A DNA stretch of 44,629 nucleotides from Bryobacterales bacterium. Its GTDB lineage: Bacteria > Acidobacteriota > Terriglobia > Bryobacterales > Bryobacteraceae. Positions 15,931 through 24,722 of the stretch are shown piece by piece. The stretch is taken from NCBI GenBank assembly GCA_003136675.1, contig PLFE01000162.1, positions 7,874 to 52,502 of the forward strand. The letters are read 5' to 3'. Position numbers and translations under genes: made by a program. Numbering within the stretch: the stretch's first letter is position 1; each line of letters begins with the position of its first letter. Below the pieces are notes generated by a model. It ran no database searches. It was not told the DNA's origin and was given only the letters and a program-made list of their open reading frames with translations.

Positions 15931-18693
15931 CTAATTGCATAAAGCTCGATCGAGGCTGTGGCACTCGAGCGCATTCAGGACCAGGACTACCCGGCCGTCG
16001 CCCATGATGGCTGCGCCCTGAAACTCTTTGCATTGCGCCAGGCCGCCCGTCAGCGGTTTCACCAGCACCTCCACTTCAGTGAGAAACCTATCGACCACAA
16101 GGCCATATTTCATCGTGCCTGCTTCGACGATTGCGACCGAAAGCTCCGGCGTTTTCACCGGGGTAAGCCCCAACATTTCAGCAAGGCCGAATATGGTGTA
16201 AATTGTGCCTCGCACCTGCGCGAGGGTGAGTCCACGATATACGTGAGCATCTTCGAGAGGCAGCTTCACCATGTCCCGTATGTTACTGAGCGGGAGGATA
16301 TACTCCTCGGTTCCCGCCTGCAGCAAGATCCCCTTTGAAATCATGAGACTGGTAGGGAGCTTCATCAGGAGGGTGGTGCCTTTGCCTGGCTTTGAATGAA
16401 TCTCGATTGTGCCCTGCAGGTTTCGGACGTTGCTGCGGACGACATCCATCCCGACTCCGCGGCCAGAAACGTCGGTGACCTTGGCCGCGGTGGTCAACCC
16501 AGGTAGGAACACCAACTGGAACGCAGCTTCGTCGCTCATACCGGCAACGGCTTCCGGTGTCAGCAAACCCTTCTCGACGGCTTTCCGCTTGAGAGCGGCG
16601 GCGTCGAGCCCCTTGCCGTCGTCGGTGATCTCAAGCGCGACGCCACCCGCCTCGTGGTAGGCCTTCAACGTCAATTGCCCAGCCGGGTCCTTCCCTTTAG
16701 CCCGGCGTTCTTCCGGCAGTTCAATCCCATGGTCGACGGAATTGCGGATCACGTGAACCAGCGGATCGCCAATCTGTTCGAGGATTGTCTTGTCCAGTTC
16801 GATTCCTTCTCCATCGATGACGAGCCGAACCTCCTTGCCGAGAGATCGCGCGAGATCTCGCACCAGGCGGGGGAATCTCTGGAAAACCGTTTTGACCGGG
16901 AGCATTCGAATCGACATGACGCTCGTCTGGAGTTCGTCTGCGATGCGGGAAATGTTCGATCCAGCCTCCTTCAGGTCCTTCACCACTCCCGCGCTCTCTG
17001 CGCCCTCGTTCAATTTCTGTACGAGCAGCGGGAATGTCCCGCGCGCGACCAGAAGTTCACCAACGATCCTCATCAGGCGATCCAATTTATCCTGTTCGAT
17101 TCGAATCGTTGAAGGCGAGGCGGTGACTCCCGTTTGTTCGGCAGGCGCTTTCGCTTGAGGTCTCGCAACACACTCAGGCTCTGGAGCCGGGGTGCTCTCG
17201 CCAGCCGGTGAAACGCGGTCGAGAACGGAACAAGCCGCGCGAAAGGCCCTTGCAAGGGCTCGGTGATCTTCACTTCCCAGTATTCCGCCGGTTCTCATCG
17301 CGGAATCCAGGATTCGGAGCTGTTCCGCCACCGGTTCTTCCAGCTGGGTGCAATTCCGGTACTGGGCAGCCGTCGATAGCGTCTTCAGTCCGCGGAGATA
17401 GGTTTCCAGCACCGGTCCCGTAGGCCCGCTTTCAGCATCCAGGCGTCTGAGGCAACCTTCGATCATTTCGAGGCATTGTGACGTGGTGTTCTGAAATGCG
17501 GCGTCTCGTCCATCCCCGGGCGGGTTACTTTTCGGAATGTGGGCCTCGATTCCCAAACGGTCGAGCAACTCCGGCGATACGGGTCCGCCGGCGCCGTTGT
17601 GCGTGAGGTTCCCCAACAGCGTTCGGATTGCGTCGCACGTCTCCAGCGCGGTTTGGACGGTTTCGTCCGGGACCTGTCCTGCGCCGATTTCTCTGAACGG
17701 ATCGAGATGGGACTCCAATCCGTGAGCGACCCGGAAGAGCAATTGCAGTGGATGACTGTCGACAAGGTCGCCGCTCCTGGCGTGGCCCAACAACACACCG
17801 GCATTGCCTTTGATGCTGTGGATGCTGCGGAAAAGAGAATCGAGGTTGTCCTGCGACTCGCGGTTCTCCTCCAACGCAAGGGCGTCGGCTTCAATCCGCT
17901 CCAGGTGGTCTTCGCACTCTGCCTTAAATAGACCGAAGGCTTCCGGTGGTACGGAGCCGAGAAGGGCAACGGTCCCGCCCTGGTCCTCCAGCAGCCGGAT
18001 ACGTATTTCACATTCGTCCTCTACGAAGACGAATACTTCCTGGATGGAAGCCTGATCCCGGTCAGAGACCAGAAGAATACTCCACCAGAGATAGCAATGA
18101 TCCGCCTCAAGTGAAGATAACGGCGGCACCTGGTCCGTATGGGCCGTGACATGCGCCGACCCCAGATCACGCAGATCGTCGAGCAAAGTGACGGGGTCCG
18201 CCCCGGAATAGAACACCTCGCGGTTCGGCTTTATGACGATCTCAAAGGCTGCGCGGCTCCGGGCTTTCGGCTTCAGTTCCACCGGTTGCTCGGCGACCCG
18301 GTTCCCGTTCTTTGGCAATAGTTGTGCGAACGCCTCAGTGACTTCGGCCTCGCCGCTCACCATCGCTCCGTCCGACTCCTCCTCGACGATCAGCCGGATC
18401 ACATCGCAGGCCTTCAGCCCGCAATCGATCAATTCCGGCGTGACTGCGAGCCGGCGGTCGCGCGCCAGATCGAAGGCCTCCTCCATCGTGTGAGCGAATC
18501 CGGCAAGGTGCCTGAATCCCGCTGTTGCGCCCGATCCTTTGATCGTGTGAATGGCGCGGAACACCCGGTTCACCAGCGTAGAATCTCCCGCCTCCGTCTC
18601 CAGTGCAAGGAGCGCATCGTCGAGCTCAATCAGCAGGTCCCGCGCCTCCGCCCTGAAGACGCCCCGCATCTGCTCCATAACGTCTACTGACAT
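15931..18693 (-). CDS. cheA: CheA chemotaxis histidine kinase with two HPt domains
   Basis: A 920-residue kinase that phosphorylates CheY-type receivers. HPt1 has the phospho-His in AIHTIKGSG (His49). A regulatory segment follows (about 155-250, with NREVFYSGADPVTLLDDL). A second HPt carries SIHSIKGNAG (His292). A third HPt-like helical segment near 400-465 lacks the His motif (YLRGLKTLSTAAQYR). Then come the dimerisation helices (LDRLMRIVGELLVARG), the HATPase with HVIRNSVDHGIELPEER (N box) and GRGVGMDVV (G box), and a C-terminal CheW-like domain. The order P1-P2-like-P1-P1-like-P3-P4-P5 is longer than the enterobacterial CheA (about 650 residues). It is the last gene of the nine-gene operon, 39 nt after cheY. 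Confidence 0.95.
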   Translation of the reverse strand: MSVDVMEQMRGVFRAEARDLLIELDDALLALETEAGDSTLVNRVFRAIHTIKGSGATAGFRHLAGFAHTMEEAFDLARDRRLAVTPELIDCGLKACDVIRLIVEEESDGAMVSGEAEVTEAFAQLLPKNGNRVAEQPVELKPKARSRAAFEIVIKPNREVFYSGADPVTLLDDLRDLGSAHVTAHTDQVPPLSSLEADHCYLWWSILLVSDRDQASIQEVFVFVEDECEIRIRLLEDQGGTVALLGSVPPEAFGLFKAECEDHLERIEADALALEENRESQDNLDSLFRSIHSIKGNAGVLLGHARSGDLVDSHPLQLLFRVAHGLESHLDPFREIGAGQVPDETVQTALETCDAIRTLLGNLTHNGAGGPVSPELLDRLGIEAHIPKSNPPGDGRDAAFQNTTSQCLEMIEGCLRRLDAESGPTGPVLETYLRGLKTLSTAAQYRNCTQLEEPVAEQLRILDSAMRTGGILGSEDHRALARAFRAACSVLDRVSPAGESTPAPEPECVARPQAKAPAEQTGVTASPSTIRIEQDKLDRLMRIVGELLVARGTFPLLVQKLNEGAESAGVVKDLKEAGSNISRIADELQTSVMSIRMLPVKTVFQRFPRLVRDLARSLGKEVRLVIDGEGIELDKTILEQIGDPLVHVIRNSVDHGIELPEERRAKGKDPAGQLTLKAYHEAGGVALEITDDGKGLDAAALKRKAVEKGLLTPEAVAGMSDEAAFQLVFLPGLTTAAKVTDVSGRGVGMDVVRSNVRNLQGTIEIHSKPGKGTTLLMKLPTSLMISKGILLQAGTEEYILPLSNIRDMVKLPLEDAHVYRGLTLAQVRGTIYTIFGLAEMLGLTPVKTPELSVAIVEAGTMKYGLVVDRFLTEVEVLVKPLTGGLAQCKEFQGAAIMGDGRVVLVLNALECHSLDRALCN

Positions 18694-18732
18694 AGTTCTC
18701 TACCTGTTTCCGGTTTCGCCTGGCCAGCGGCC

Positions 18733-19095
18733 TTAGCGCATCACCTTTTTCACCACCGCCAGGAGCTGGTCCGGGGTGAAGGGTTTGACAATCCAGGCGG
18801 TTGCGCCCGCTGCCTTGCCCTGCTGTTTCTTGTCTGCATGCGATTCCGTGGTCAACAGAACGATGGGGACGAACTTATAATCGGGCATGGCCCGAAGCTG
18901 GCGCGTGAATTCGAGACCGTCCATCTTCGGCATATTGATGTCACTTAAGACAAGGTGAAGATCCTGGCCCTTTAGCTTGGACAACGCATCCGCTCCATCC
19001 ACCGCTTCTACAACTTCGTAGCCGCCGCTTCGCAGAACAAAGCTGACCATTTGGCGAAGACTCGCCGAATCATCCACCGTCATGATCGTTTTCAC
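18733..19095 (-). CDS. cheY: CheY-like single-domain response regulator
   Basis: A 120-residue receiver domain with nothing attached. The acidic pair is VDDS (Asp8-Asp9), the phosphoacceptor Asp52 is in LSDINMPKMDG, the switch Thr is in VLLTTES and the conserved Lys is in IVKPF. The start ATG overlaps the stop of the STAS gene (ATGA), and cheA follows directly, so this is the most likely direct phosphotarget of the cognate CheA. Whether it acts on a flagellar motor or another output cannot be told from this locus. Confidence 0.93.
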   Translation of the reverse strand: MKTIMTVDDSASLRQMVSFVLRSGGYEVVEAVDGADALSKLKGQDLHLVLSDINMPKMDGLEFTRQLRAMPDYKFVPIVLLTTESHADKKQQGKAAGATAWIVKPFTPDQLLAVVKKVMR

Positions 19096-19391
19096 AAATC
19101 CTCTCTTGCCCCGAGTAACTCGCGCCTCATGCCGCAGCGCTCCACAGCGCGAATAAAAGCATCCGACGGATTGTCGAAGGAAAGCTCTGAGACCGTCTTG
19201 CTCAGTGAATAGAGTAATTGAAGGATGCAGGTGTCAAGCCCATCCAGGCGCGCCGTGTCTACGATCACGGGTGTCCCGTCTTCCAGCCTTTCCCCCAATT
19301 GAGAAGCGAGATCCTGGGCATGCCGGATGGTCACTTCTCCTTCGAGCTTCAGAATTTGCTTGCCCTCCGTGCCCGCGATTGAAAATGGCAT
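19092..19391 (-). CDS. STAS-domain (anti-anti-sigma-like) protein
   Basis: 99 residues forming one STAS domain. The segment IVDTARLDGLDTCILQLLYSL aligns with the loop and helix that carry the phosphorylatable Ser (DSSG) in SpoIIAA-type proteins; here that position reads DTC, so the Ser is replaced by Thr/Cys. This resembles the STAS proteins seen in chemotaxis clusters rather than classical sigma-factor antagonist antagonists. A Shine-Dalgarno-like AGAGGA precedes the ATG at 19391. The gene lies between two receiver genes. A role in linking the receiver output to another partner is inference. Confidence 0.82.
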   Translation of the reverse strand: MPFSIAGTEGKQILKLEGEVTIRHAQDLASQLGERLEDGTPVIVDTARLDGLDTCILQLLYSLSKTVSELSFDNPSDAFIRAVERCGMRRELLGAREDL

Positions 19392-19415
19392 TCGTTTCGT
19401 CCTCTCTCGGGCTAC

Positions 19416-19793
19416 TCAATTGGCGGGCAAAATCATACGAATGTTCTCGACCATCATTTCCGGAGTGCTGGGTTTGACGATGTAGAGATTAGCGCCGGCA
19501 TCGAATCCTTTCATTTTGTTTTTGGCTTCGCTTTCCGTAGACACGATGATGATCGGCAGGCCGCTGTACTGCGCCTCGGCGCGAACCCGCCGAATGAACT
19601 CGTAGCCATCCATATTGCTCATGTTGATGTCGGTGAGAACCAGGTCGCAGGGATTCGTGTATAGCTTTTCCAGTCCGTCATTGCCGTCCACGGCAGTGAT
19701 TACCTGGTAGTGAGCCTGCTCCAATATGTAGGAGTGATAATTCCTCACGAACTCCGAGTCGTCCACAATGAGGATCGTTTTCTTTATTTCCAC
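19416..19793 (-). CDS. single-domain response regulator
   Basis: A 125-residue receiver: VDDS near residue 11, phosphoacceptor Asp55 in LVLTDINMSNMDG, IIIVSTES with the switch Ser/Thr, and Lys in IVKPSTP. The reading frame also has an ATG at 19829, but that would overlap cheR by 32 nt. I place the start at the GTG at 19793, preceded by AAGGAA with good spacing and lying 4 nt after the cheR stop. A second receiver besides CheY suggests branching of phosphoryl flow, a sink, or regulation of the STAS protein encoded 24 nt downstream. Confidence 0.88.
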   Translation of the reverse strand: MEIKKTILIVDDSEFVRNYHSYILEQAHYQVITAVDGNDGLEKLYTNPCDLVLTDINMSNMDGYEFIRRVRAEAQYSGLPIIIVSTESEAKNKMKGFDAGANLYIVKPSTPEMMVENIRMILPAN

Positions 19794-19797
19794 AGCG

Positions 19798-20631
19798 CTA
19801 TTCCTTGCGATAAACCAAATGATTTTCAAAACGCTTCAACTTGAACGCCGTCGTCACGCGCCCGACCGATTCGGAGTGCCCCAGGAAGATGTAGCCTCCT
19901 GGATTGAGTGCCGCGTAGAACTGATCGACAACCGACTTGCGTGAGAGATCGTCAAAATAGATCAATACGTTGCGGCAAAAGATGAAATCGAAGCCGCGCA
20001 TTGCCCGCATCGCCATCCGGTCGTGCAGGTTCAAATGGACGGGCTGAACCAGGGCCGCTGTTCTCTTGCGGACCACATACTCTTCACCATTTCCAGTGAG
20101 ATATTTATCCTTGTATTCGTCGGGAACGTCGTTAACCGAACGTTGTCCATAGCGTCCCGCCCTGACTTTCGCCAGCATGTTCTCGTCGATATCGGTCGCG
20201 ACGATCTCACAGTCCCAGGACTGAGCCTGCGGGAAAACTTCCTGAAGGATCATGGCCAGGGTATACGCTTCTTCTCCCGATGAACATCCGGCGGACCAGA
20301 TTCTTAATCTCTTCTCTCCGCGCGCCTGCTTAGCCGATAGCACCTCCGGCAAGCAATGGTTGGCGAAGGCCTGTAACTGATCGTACTCGCGGAACATGTA
20401 GGTTTCGTTGGTTGTGATCAGATTGGCCAGCGCCTGCATCTCCTGGCCTTCCGGGTCGGCGTAGGCGACCAGGAACAGATAATCCTGGGCCTTGTCCAGG
20501 CCCAAGGCCGCCATGCGCCTGGCAACTCGCGTTTTCAGAAAGTAGATCTTCTTGTCATCGAAATACAACCCCAGCTTCTGGTAGATGTGCTGGCTCAGCT
20601 TCTGAAATTGTTCGACCGAAAGGTCCGCCAT
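19798..20631 (-). CDS. cheR: CheR chemoreceptor methyltransferase
   Basis: 277 residues. An N-terminal all-helical domain (1-75) is followed by TTNETYMFRE, where the family's conserved Arg interacts with the substrate, and the SAM-binding core IWSAGCSSGEEAYTLAM near 115. FDFIFCRNVLIYFD and GGYIFLGHSES complete the methyltransferase fold. It methylates Glu residues in the receptor, using S-adenosylmethionine. It lies 9 nt after the HEAT-repeat gene and 4 nt before the receiver gene. Confidence 0.95.
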   Translation of the reverse strand: MADLSVEQFQKLSQHIYQKLGLYFDDKKIYFLKTRVARRMAALGLDKAQDYLFLVAYADPEGQEMQALANLITTNETYMFREYDQLQAFANHCLPEVLSAKQARGEKRLRIWSAGCSSGEEAYTLAMILQEVFPQAQSWDCEIVATDIDENMLAKVRAGRYGQRSVNDVPDEYKDKYLTGNGEEYVVRKRTAALVQPVHLNLHDRMAMRAMRGFDFIFCRNVLIYFDDLSRKSVVDQFYAALNPGGYIFLGHSESVGRVTTAFKLKRFENHLVYRKE

Positions 20632-20640
20632 GATAGTTCG

Positions 20641-21690
20641 TTAGCAGCCGAGGGCCTGCAAAACCTCCTCATCGGATTCATCGAACGCGCGAGCCGCCAG
20701 AACGGACTTCAATCCGGGTTGTTCGGTTCTGCAAAGGGATTCCGCCGCTGCAAGGCGGACCAACCGCTCGCCACTCGACAGGCAGGAGACGAGGAACGCG
20801 GAGACATCCTCGTGATCGGCCCAAAGGCCCAGCGTCTGCACTGCCTGATAGCGGCAAAGAGGTGGATCGCCATTCTCAATCAAGGCTCGTAAGGCCGACA
20901 ACAGCTTCTTGTCGGGACCGGCTGACGGGCAACGCGAATAGATTGCTTTCAATGCGTTCAGCATTGCGGGACGAAGGTGATGCCCGCGTACCAGCAATAG
21001 ATTCCCAACCTCGGCGAATTCCCGCGCCGTTCCAAGTGCGCCAATCGCCTTCAGACAGGCCGCAAGCAGGAAGTCCGGTAGCGCCTCCAAGTCCGGAAGA
21101 ATCCGGCGGATAGCATCGAGCGAAGACGCTTCGCCAATCCCAACCAGAGCCTCCAGACAGGCGCCGGTGAGCATAGGATGCGAGTCCGCCTGGAGCAGGC
21201 CCTCAATGCGGGTCCGAAACTCTTTCGCGCGAATTCTGCCCAGGTTCTCGACGGCCGTGATGACCACATTCTGGTCCGGATCCGAGAGCGCAGCCGTATA
21301 GATTTCTCTGGCGTCATCGGTCTGCACGCCGCCCAGCGCGTCCAAAACGAGTTTCCGCAAGTCTTTATTGCCATCTCGCATCACCGCATTCAGGAAAGGA
21401 ATCGACCGGGGGACTTTGCCGCGCAATACAACCACCGCCTGGTTGCGGATCTGGGGATCGTCGCTATTGAGCAGATGAACGGAACCTTCGATCGCCGGCT
21501 CTCCATCCATTCTGGTCAACGCTTGAAAGATGGCCTCCCGTACTGCCATCGAAGACTCGCGCGGTAATCGTTCCAGCAGGTGCGGAACAGCCTCAGGGAC
21601 ATTCAGGTACCCGAGATCTTCCGCGGCGTACGCGCGTTCCGTTTCGTCCAGGCATCCTAACTTTTCTATGCACTCAGTAAGGCTGGTCAT
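20641..21690 (-). CDS. HEAT-repeat protein of the chemosensory operon
   Basis: A 349-residue all-helical protein with about nine HEAT/PBS-type repeats, seen as recurring patterns such as VREAIFQALTRMDGEPAI, IRNQAVVVLRGK, LRKLVLDALGGVQTDDARE and VVITAVENLGRI. There is no signal peptide or catalytic motif; HEAT solenoids usually bind proteins. Its ATG overlaps the cheB stop (ATGA) and cheR follows within 9 nt, so it is tightly coupled to the adaptation enzymes. It may be a scaffold or a modulator of CheB/CheR; that is inference. Confidence 0.85.
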   Translation of the reverse strand: MTSLTECIEKLGCLDETERAYAAEDLGYLNVPEAVPHLLERLPRESSMAVREAIFQALTRMDGEPAIEGSVHLLNSDDPQIRNQAVVVLRGKVPRSIPFLNAVMRDGNKDLRKLVLDALGGVQTDDAREIYTAALSDPDQNVVITAVENLGRIRAKEFRTRIEGLLQADSHPMLTGACLEALVGIGEASSLDAIRRILPDLEALPDFLLAACLKAIGALGTAREFAEVGNLLLVRGHHLRPAMLNALKAIYSRCPSAGPDKKLLSALRALIENGDPPLCRYQAVQTLGLWADHEDVSAFLVSCLSSGERLVRLAAAESLCRTEQPGLKSVLAARAFDESDEEVLQALGC

Positions 21691-22748
21691 TGTTTCGTCC
21701 TTCGAACGGCCCTCAGAATTTCACCCGGAATCTGGTGGCTCGGGGCCACCACGCAGGCGCCGCCTCTTTCGACCGCCTCGCGAGGCATGCCGTAAACCAC
21801 GGCCGTTTGCTCGCTCTCGGCGATGGTGTATCCGCCCGCGTGCCTGATCGCGACCATCTGGTCCGCGCCGTCGTCTCCGATGCCGGTCATCAGGACGCCA
21901 ACAGTGTCGCTGCCGTAGATATTCAAGACCGACTCCATCATGACGCCTACCGAGGGTACGAATAGCGTCGCCGGTGTGGTTGGGGTACGGATCACTACCT
22001 CGCCCGAAATTTTGCGGTGCAGGCACAGATGCATTCCGCCCGGCGCCACATAGCAGACGCTCGGTTGCACGGGCATTCCCGAACGACCTTCCACAACTTT
22101 GAGCGCGCAGTGGTCGTCGAGGCGCTTGGCAAAGGACGCAATAAACGCCGGGGGCATATGCTGAACCAGGAAGATGCTGGCGGGCACATCGGCCGGGATG
22201 AAGGGGAGTACATCCTGCAAGGTCGCCGGTCCACCGGTTGAAATTCCAATCGCTACCGCGCTTTTCCGCGTGACATCCTCGAACGTGGCGCGCAGCGGGG
22301 TCCGAGGCTGGCGGCGCTCACGGCTTCGTTGCAGCCGGTTGACGATGCCCCTTGATGCCGCGGCTTTGAGTTTGTTGACGAGTTCTTCCGCCACGGCGCC
22401 CATGTTGGATGAGACCGTGCCATCCGGTTTGGCAACAAAATCGAAGGCGCCCAGTTCCAGGCACTCGAAGGTAGTCGCCGCGCCGCGCTGAGTGAGCGAC
22501 GAGACCATCACGACAGGACAGATCTTCTCCTGCAGGATCATCTGAAGCGCGGTGATTCCGTCCAGCTTCGGCATATTGATGTCCATCGAAACGACATCGG
22601 GCCGCAGTTCCCTGGCCTTCGCCAGCGCATCCTCCCCATCGCGAGCGAGGCCTACCAGATCGAGGTCGGCTGATTCCACGACAATTCGTTTGAGGGTCTG
22701 CCGCATTAAAGCGGAATCGTCCGCTATCAGTACACGTATTCTGCCCAT
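21687..22748 (-). CDS. cheB: CheB protein-glutamate methylesterase
   Basis: 353 residues with the usual two domains. The N-terminal receiver has ADDS (10-12) and phosphoacceptor Asp56 in SMDINMPKLDG. After a basic linker (QRSRERRQPRTP) the esterase domain shows the catalytic triad: Ser in IGISTGGPATLQDVL, His in LVQHMPPAF and Asp in TGIGDDGADQM. It removes methyl groups from, or deamidates, receptor Glu/Gln residues. The complete CheB/CheR pair shows that the system adapts by methylation. Confidence 0.95.
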   Translation of the reverse strand: MGRIRVLIADDSALMRQTLKRIVVESADLDLVGLARDGEDALAKARELRPDVVSMDINMPKLDGITALQMILQEKICPVVMVSSLTQRGAATTFECLELGAFDFVAKPDGTVSSNMGAVAEELVNKLKAAASRGIVNRLQRSRERRQPRTPLRATFEDVTRKSAVAIGISTGGPATLQDVLPFIPADVPASIFLVQHMPPAFIASFAKRLDDHCALKVVEGRSGMPVQPSVCYVAPGGMHLCLHRKISGEVVIRTPTTPATLFVPSVGVMMESVLNIYGSDTVGVLMTGIGDDGADQMVAIRHAGGYTIAESEQTAVVYGMPREAVERGGACVVAPSHQIPGEILRAVRRTKQ

Positions 22749-22804
22749 TTGTTGTTCTAATAAAATCCGGGAACGGACCGAACCGGTCCCGGTTTTGGTT
22801 GGAG

Positions 22805-24688
22805 CTACTTCGTTACTTGGGAAAGAAGAGCATATTCCTGCCGGGAGAGAATTCTCTCCACGTCAAGCAGCACGATCATCCGTTTGCCGGAATCCACCTT
22901 CCCAATCCCGGAAATGAACTGTTGATCGATTCCCGAACCGATTGCATCCGGTGGTGGGGCGATGTCCTTCTTGGCGAGATTCAGAACCTCCCGTACGGAG
23001 TCCACCACCAGTCCCGTTTTGGTGCCGCCGAGATCCACGATGATGATGCGCGTGCGGTCGTCGGGCTGCTTGACTGCGAGTTCAAAGCGCTTCCGCGTAT
23101 CCAGCACTGGGATTACCTCGCCGCGCAGATTCGTGATGCCCTCGATGAATTTTGCGGCCTTAGGCACCTTGGTGATGTTGGAAAGACGGTCGATTTCCTG
23201 GATCTGCGAGATTGGGACACCGTATTCCTCGGGTCCCAGCATAAAGGTCACGAGCTGTACTTCGCTGAGCTCCTGCTTGCCCGAACCAGAGCTTCCTAAG
23301 TCACCGTGTTTCTTCGTCTCCACGGTCTGGATCGAGGAGCTCTGAACATCCTTCAGCTTCTGATCTTTCATCAGATTGGCCACGTCCAGCAACATGATCA
23401 AGCGCGAACCGTCGTCCAGTTTGGCCACTCCCGACAGCTCCATTCCGCCGGTGGAGGTGATCCGAGGGGGCGGTTCCATCAGGCTCTTGGGTACGTTTAG
23501 CACCTCATGAACGTGATCCACAACCAGCCCGAGAACGAAGCCCTCGGCATCCACCACGATGATGCGCTGGTCTTCCTGGATGTTTTCCGCTATCTGTTGC
23601 TCAAACCGGTGCAACGCCACTACCGTTTCCCGCGCCCCGGAGAGTGCCTCCTCCGCGCAAGCGCCGGCCGCGTCGCGATCGCCGCGCTCTTCGTTCCTGG
23701 CCCGAGCCTGAAGCTGATTGATCACTTTTTCATTTGCCGCTCGCGCCTTGGCTAACGCCTCCATCAGCAACTGGCTGGAACTGTTGGTGTCGGTGATCCA
23801 CTTTCGGAGGTTTTCAGTGATTGAACTCTCCACTTTCGAATGTGACCCGCCGGCGAAAGCCGCCTCTGTCAGGTCAATCCAGCGTTCATACTCCTCGCGA
23901 AGGGGCCGGCAGCTATCGGCGAACTCGTCGGCGAGAGAACGCTGCTGGAGCAATCGCCGCAGATCGATGACCGGGAGGATTTGACCGCGAACGGTGAGTA
24001 CTCCCAGCACGTAGTCGGGAACATCTGGAACCTGGTTGGGAGTCTGCACGCGCAGAATCTCACGGACATGTTCCATGTGGAAGGCGAATTCCTCTTTTGC
24101 GATGCGAAAGGTGACCATTTTCTGCACTTCCGCATCGGCGTTCGTGGATTTGTCCGGCGACTTGCCGGATTCCGCCTTCGAGCCCGAAGCCGCGCCGCTT
24201 CCTGACTCCGGCTTGCTGGAAACGCCGATTTCGCAGACCTGGGCGGCATTCAGGGCCATTACGATGCGCTGCCCTTTGTCGAGTTTCACAACTCCTTCGA
24301 GGTAGTCCGACGTTGTTCCGCGAATCGCCGCCGGCGGGGGTTCGATCTCGCTGCGGAGCACGCGGGTCACCTGTTTCACGCGATCCACGCGCAGGCCGGT
24401 CTTGACGCCGTCGATGTCGACAACCAATACCCGGGTGCGATCCGTCTCCTGCGCCCGTTCCATACCGAAACGCGTGCGCATATCGATGACCGGGAGGACG
24501 ACGCCGCGCAAATTGGCGATGCCGTCCACGTAGGCGGGTGTGCGGGGGACTTTCGCCATCTTGGGAAGGCGAATGATTTCCTGGACCGACATGATATCGA
24601 AGCCAAATTCCTCGTCCTTCAATAGGAACGTGACCAGTTGGCTTTCGTCTTTCAGGCCGGCGGATTGTTGTAGAGTTTCTGTTTGCAT
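22805..24688 (-). CDS. triple CheW-domain coupling protein with helical insert
   Basis: 627 residues; CheW links receptors to CheA. Domain 1 covers about 15-155 (LVTFLLKDEEFGFDI, ANLRGVVLPVIDMRTRF). After a Ser/Gly/Lys linker, domain 2 starts near 188 (MVTFRIAKEEFAFHM, LTVRGQILPVIDLRRLL), is interrupted at about 255-370 by a helical insert rich in Glu/Ala/Lys, and resumes with RIIVVDAEGFVLGLVVDHV. Domain 3 spans about 478-620 (LVTFMLGPEEYGVPI, NLRGEVIPVLDTRKRF). The insert contains YERWIDL and ENLRKWI and slightly resembles a CZB domain without its zinc-binding His/Cys. It lies between the receptor gene and cheB. Confidence 0.9.
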   Translation of the reverse strand: MQTETLQQSAGLKDESQLVTFLLKDEEFGFDIMSVQEIIRLPKMAKVPRTPAYVDGIANLRGVVLPVIDMRTRFGMERAQETDRTRVLVVDIDGVKTGLRVDRVKQVTRVLRSEIEPPPAAIRGTTSDYLEGVVKLDKGQRIVMALNAAQVCEIGVSSKPESGSGAASGSKAESGKSPDKSTNADAEVQKMVTFRIAKEEFAFHMEHVREILRVQTPNQVPDVPDYVLGVLTVRGQILPVIDLRRLLQQRSLADEFADSCRPLREEYERWIDLTEAAFAGGSHSKVESSITENLRKWITDTNSSSQLLMEALAKARAANEKVINQLQARARNEERGDRDAAGACAEEALSGARETVVALHRFEQQIAENIQEDQRIIVVDAEGFVLGLVVDHVHEVLNVPKSLMEPPPRITSTGGMELSGVAKLDDGSRLIMLLDVANLMKDQKLKDVQSSSIQTVETKKHGDLGSSGSGKQELSEVQLVTFMLGPEEYGVPISQIQEIDRLSNITKVPKAAKFIEGITNLRGEVIPVLDTRKRFELAVKQPDDRTRIIIVDLGGTKTGLVVDSVREVLNLAKKDIAPPPDAIGSGIDQQFISGIGKVDSGKRMIVLLDVERILSRQEYALLSQVTK

Positions 24689-24722
24689 AACGATTCTCCC
24701 TCAATGAAAACGCCTCTACCGG

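Noticed and set aside
19794-19829. Upstream ATG start for the second receiver
   Set aside because: It would overlap cheR by 32 nt and add residues before the receiver fold; the GTG at 19793 has a good Shine-Dalgarno.
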